15,101 nucleotides of DNA. Source: Desulfobacula sp. (lineage in GTDB: Bacteria > Desulfobacterota > Desulfobacteria > Desulfobacterales > Desulfobacteraceae). Positions 14,136 to 15,101 of the stretch are shown here, piece by piece (positions within the stretch are counted from its first letter, which is position 1; the number at the start of each line of letters is the position of its first letter). The DNA is taken from assembly GCA_029940245.1 (NCBI GenBank), contig JAOZRF010000012.1, positions 1 to 15,101 of the forward strand. Reading direction: 5' to 3'. Below the pieces are notes generated by a model. The model searched no databases. It saw only the letters and a program-made list of their open reading frames with translations, and was not told the origin of the DNA. The translations under genes were made by a program, and so were the position numbers.

Positions 14136-15017
14136 CTAAAAATGATGCAAAAGCCCGGCAATGTGATCAACCCAAATATCGGCAAAAGCATCATACTCAG
14201 CAGTCCCTTTTAGAACTATAATGCATTGAATGCCTGCTTTTGTTAAGATAGACTTCCAGGAGTCCTCTTCATTTCCTGCCATATCATTTTTTGCATGATC
14301 GCCCGCAACTGACATCAACGGCATTAACCAGACTTTCTTTAGATTTTTTTTCTGTAACAATCCCTGAATCATATCAATTCCAGGATATCCTTCAACTGTT
14401 CCCACAAAAATATTGGGATCTTTGAGTTGAAGCTGAAACATTAAGGCGGCATAAAAGGCATTGGCCGGGTGATGAGTACCATGTCCCATTAATACAATTG
14501 CTTCACCTTTTTTTCTTTCTTTTGGGATGGTCGCTAAAACAGCATCAACTGTTCGCTCCATATCCTCTTGCGTTGCCATCAAGGGATAGCCTAAAAGAAT
14601 TTTCTGAAACCCTTCCATTACTTTATATGCATCGATGGTTTTCTTTAAATCGTCATATTCAGCCCCTATGATGGTGTGGAGGGACTGAACCGCCACATGG
14701 GTAAATTTTTGATCCATCATTTTGCCCAGAGCCACTTCAGGAGAGTCCAGATATTTTCCCTGTTTGGCAAGTTTGTTGCGGATAATATAGGATGTATAGG
14801 CCCAGTGAACAGGAATCCCAGGGTATCTGGCTTTAACCCGGTCATCAATTTTTTCAAAAGAAATTTGTGCAGATGCTTCGCTGGAACCGAAAGCCACCAG
14901 AAGAATACCCACTTTTTTGTCCTGTTCGTGTTCATGCCCGCCGGATGCATAACAACAGGCAACAGAAAGAAATAACGCTGTGATTGCTAAAATTAAAACC
15001 CATTTTGTTTGTTTCAT
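14136..15017 (-). CDS. cbiK: Exported sirohydrochlorin cobaltochelatase CbiK
   Basis: CbiK inserts Co2+ into sirohydrochlorin without ATP, the first committed step of anaerobic B12 synthesis. Residues 1-24 are a Sec signal peptide (hydrophobic core 6-20, likely cleavage after CYA), so the enzyme should act in the periplasm, as reported for CbiKP of Desulfovibrio vulgaris. The mature N-terminus begins with a His/Glu cluster, GGHEHEQ (26-32). The catalytic metal-binding residues are seen as His179 in MGHGTHHPAN, Glu209 in GTVEGYPG and His241 in VAGDHAKNDMAG. His114 in VQSLHTIIGAEY lies in a conserved position near that discussed for haem binding in the D. vulgaris enzyme. AAAGGAG stands 6 nt before the ATG. 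Two adjacent cysteines (21-22) are present but the preceding residues do not make a canonical lipobox. The gene is upstream of, and probably separate from, the riboswitch operon. Confidence 0.93.
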   Translation of the reverse strand: MKQTKWVLILAITALFLSVACCYASGGHEHEQDKKVGILLVAFGSSEASAQISFEKIDDRVKARYPGIPVHWAYTSYIIRNKLAKQGKYLDSPEVALGKMMDQKFTHVAVQSLHTIIGAEYDDLKKTIDAYKVMEGFQKILLGYPLMATQEDMERTVDAVLATIPKERKKGEAIVLMGHGTHHPANAFYAALMFQLQLKDPNIFVGTVEGYPGIDMIQGLLQKKNLKKVWLMPLMSVAGDHAKNDMAGNEEDSWKSILTKAGIQCIIVLKGTAEYDAFADIWVDHIAGLLHHF

Positions 15018-15023
15018 TTTTTT

Positions 15024-15030
15024 CTCCTTT
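15024..15030 (-). promoter_or_regulatory. Ribosome binding site of cbiK
   Basis: AAAGGAG on the minus strand, 6 nt before the ATG. It fixes the start that gives the complete signal peptide. Confidence 0.8.
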
Positions 15031-15040
15031 ATACACTTAG

Positions 15041-15101
15041 CCTGAATCGGATTTGTTCTACCAGCTTACCTTCCCGCCAAGGTAATACAGTGAAGTCAAT
15101 C
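15041..15101 (-). promoter_or_regulatory. Possible diverged 3' part of a second cobalamin riboswitch, cut by the window edge
   Basis: The cbiK leader contains, in order, CACTG (15088-15092), GGGAAGG (15069-15075) and CCGATTCAGG (15041-15050). These are in the same order and with similar spacing (12 and 22 nt, against 16 and 24 nt) as CACTG, GGGAAG and the start of the B12 box in the clear riboswitch further left. However, the second half of the B12 box (AGACCTGCC) is replaced by CTAAGTGTA. A competing perfect 7-bp hairpin TTACCTT/AAGGTAA (15066-15085) occupies the same bases. It may be a degenerate or variant aptamer, or coincidence. Confidence 0.3.

Noticed and set aside
14936..14960. CbiK as a lipoprotein because of Cys21-Cys22 in the signal peptide
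   Set aside because: The residues before Cys21 (LSVA) do not make a canonical lipobox, and a standard cleavage site after CYA fits better.
1..15101. CRISPR array, tRNA or rRNA genes, insertion-sequence ends
   Set aside because: No regularly spaced direct repeats, no tRNA cloverleaf or rRNA-like sequence, and no intact transposase or terminal inverted repeats were seen.

Overview
The window is one long cobalamin (vitamin B12) locus on the minus strand, read from right to left. Its genes are those of the anaerobic, cobalt-early pathway: CbiK, CbiL, CbiH, CbiF, CbiG, CbiD, CbiE-CbiT, CbiC, CbiA and CbiP. The chelatase carries a signal peptide, as in the periplasmic CbiK of sulfate-reducing bacteria. 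Together with the moderately AT-rich DNA and protein style, this suggests a strictly anaerobic Gram-negative bacterium, most likely a sulfate reducer of the Desulfobacterota (Desulfobacter/Desulfobacula-like). That taxonomic guess is inference.

Layout from right to left: (1) 15101-14136, an exported CbiK with its own leader, which has partial likeness to the 3' half of a cobalamin riboswitch. (2) 14135-13593, a control region with a sigma70-like promoter, a clear cobalamin riboswitch with an exact B12 box, an antiterminator-like segment and a strong intrinsic terminator. (3) 13592-10794, a BtuCDF/FecBCD-type ABC importer in the order permease, ATPase, binding protein. (4) 10775-435, ten more genes: cbiA, cbiC, cbiL, a polytopic Gate-domain membrane protein, cbiD, cbiET (fused), cbiF, cbiG, cbiH and cbiP. 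(5) 434-1, no operon gene; a decayed coding remnant on the plus strand runs into the 3' end of cbiP.

The 13 genes behind the riboswitch are packed with ATGA overlaps or very short gaps, so they are probably one transcript repressed by cobalamin. CbiK would load cobalt into sirohydrochlorin. CbiL, CbiH, CbiF, CbiG, CbiD, CbiE-T and CbiC would turn Co-factor II into cobyrinate. CbiA and CbiP would amidate it to cobyric acid. The ABC importer would salvage corrinoids or a related chelate. The Co-precorrin-6A reductase (CbiJ), CbiB and the nucleotide-loop genes (cobU/cobS/cobT) are not in the window and must lie elsewhere.

The points most worth a second look are the physical separation implied by a secreted cobaltochelatase, the uncharacterised Gate-domain membrane protein inside the operon, the three-way RNA switch upstream of the ABC genes, the vestigial or variant riboswitch before cbiK, the 121-nt coding overlap of cbiG and cbiH, and the remnant that seems to have rewritten the tail of cbiP.
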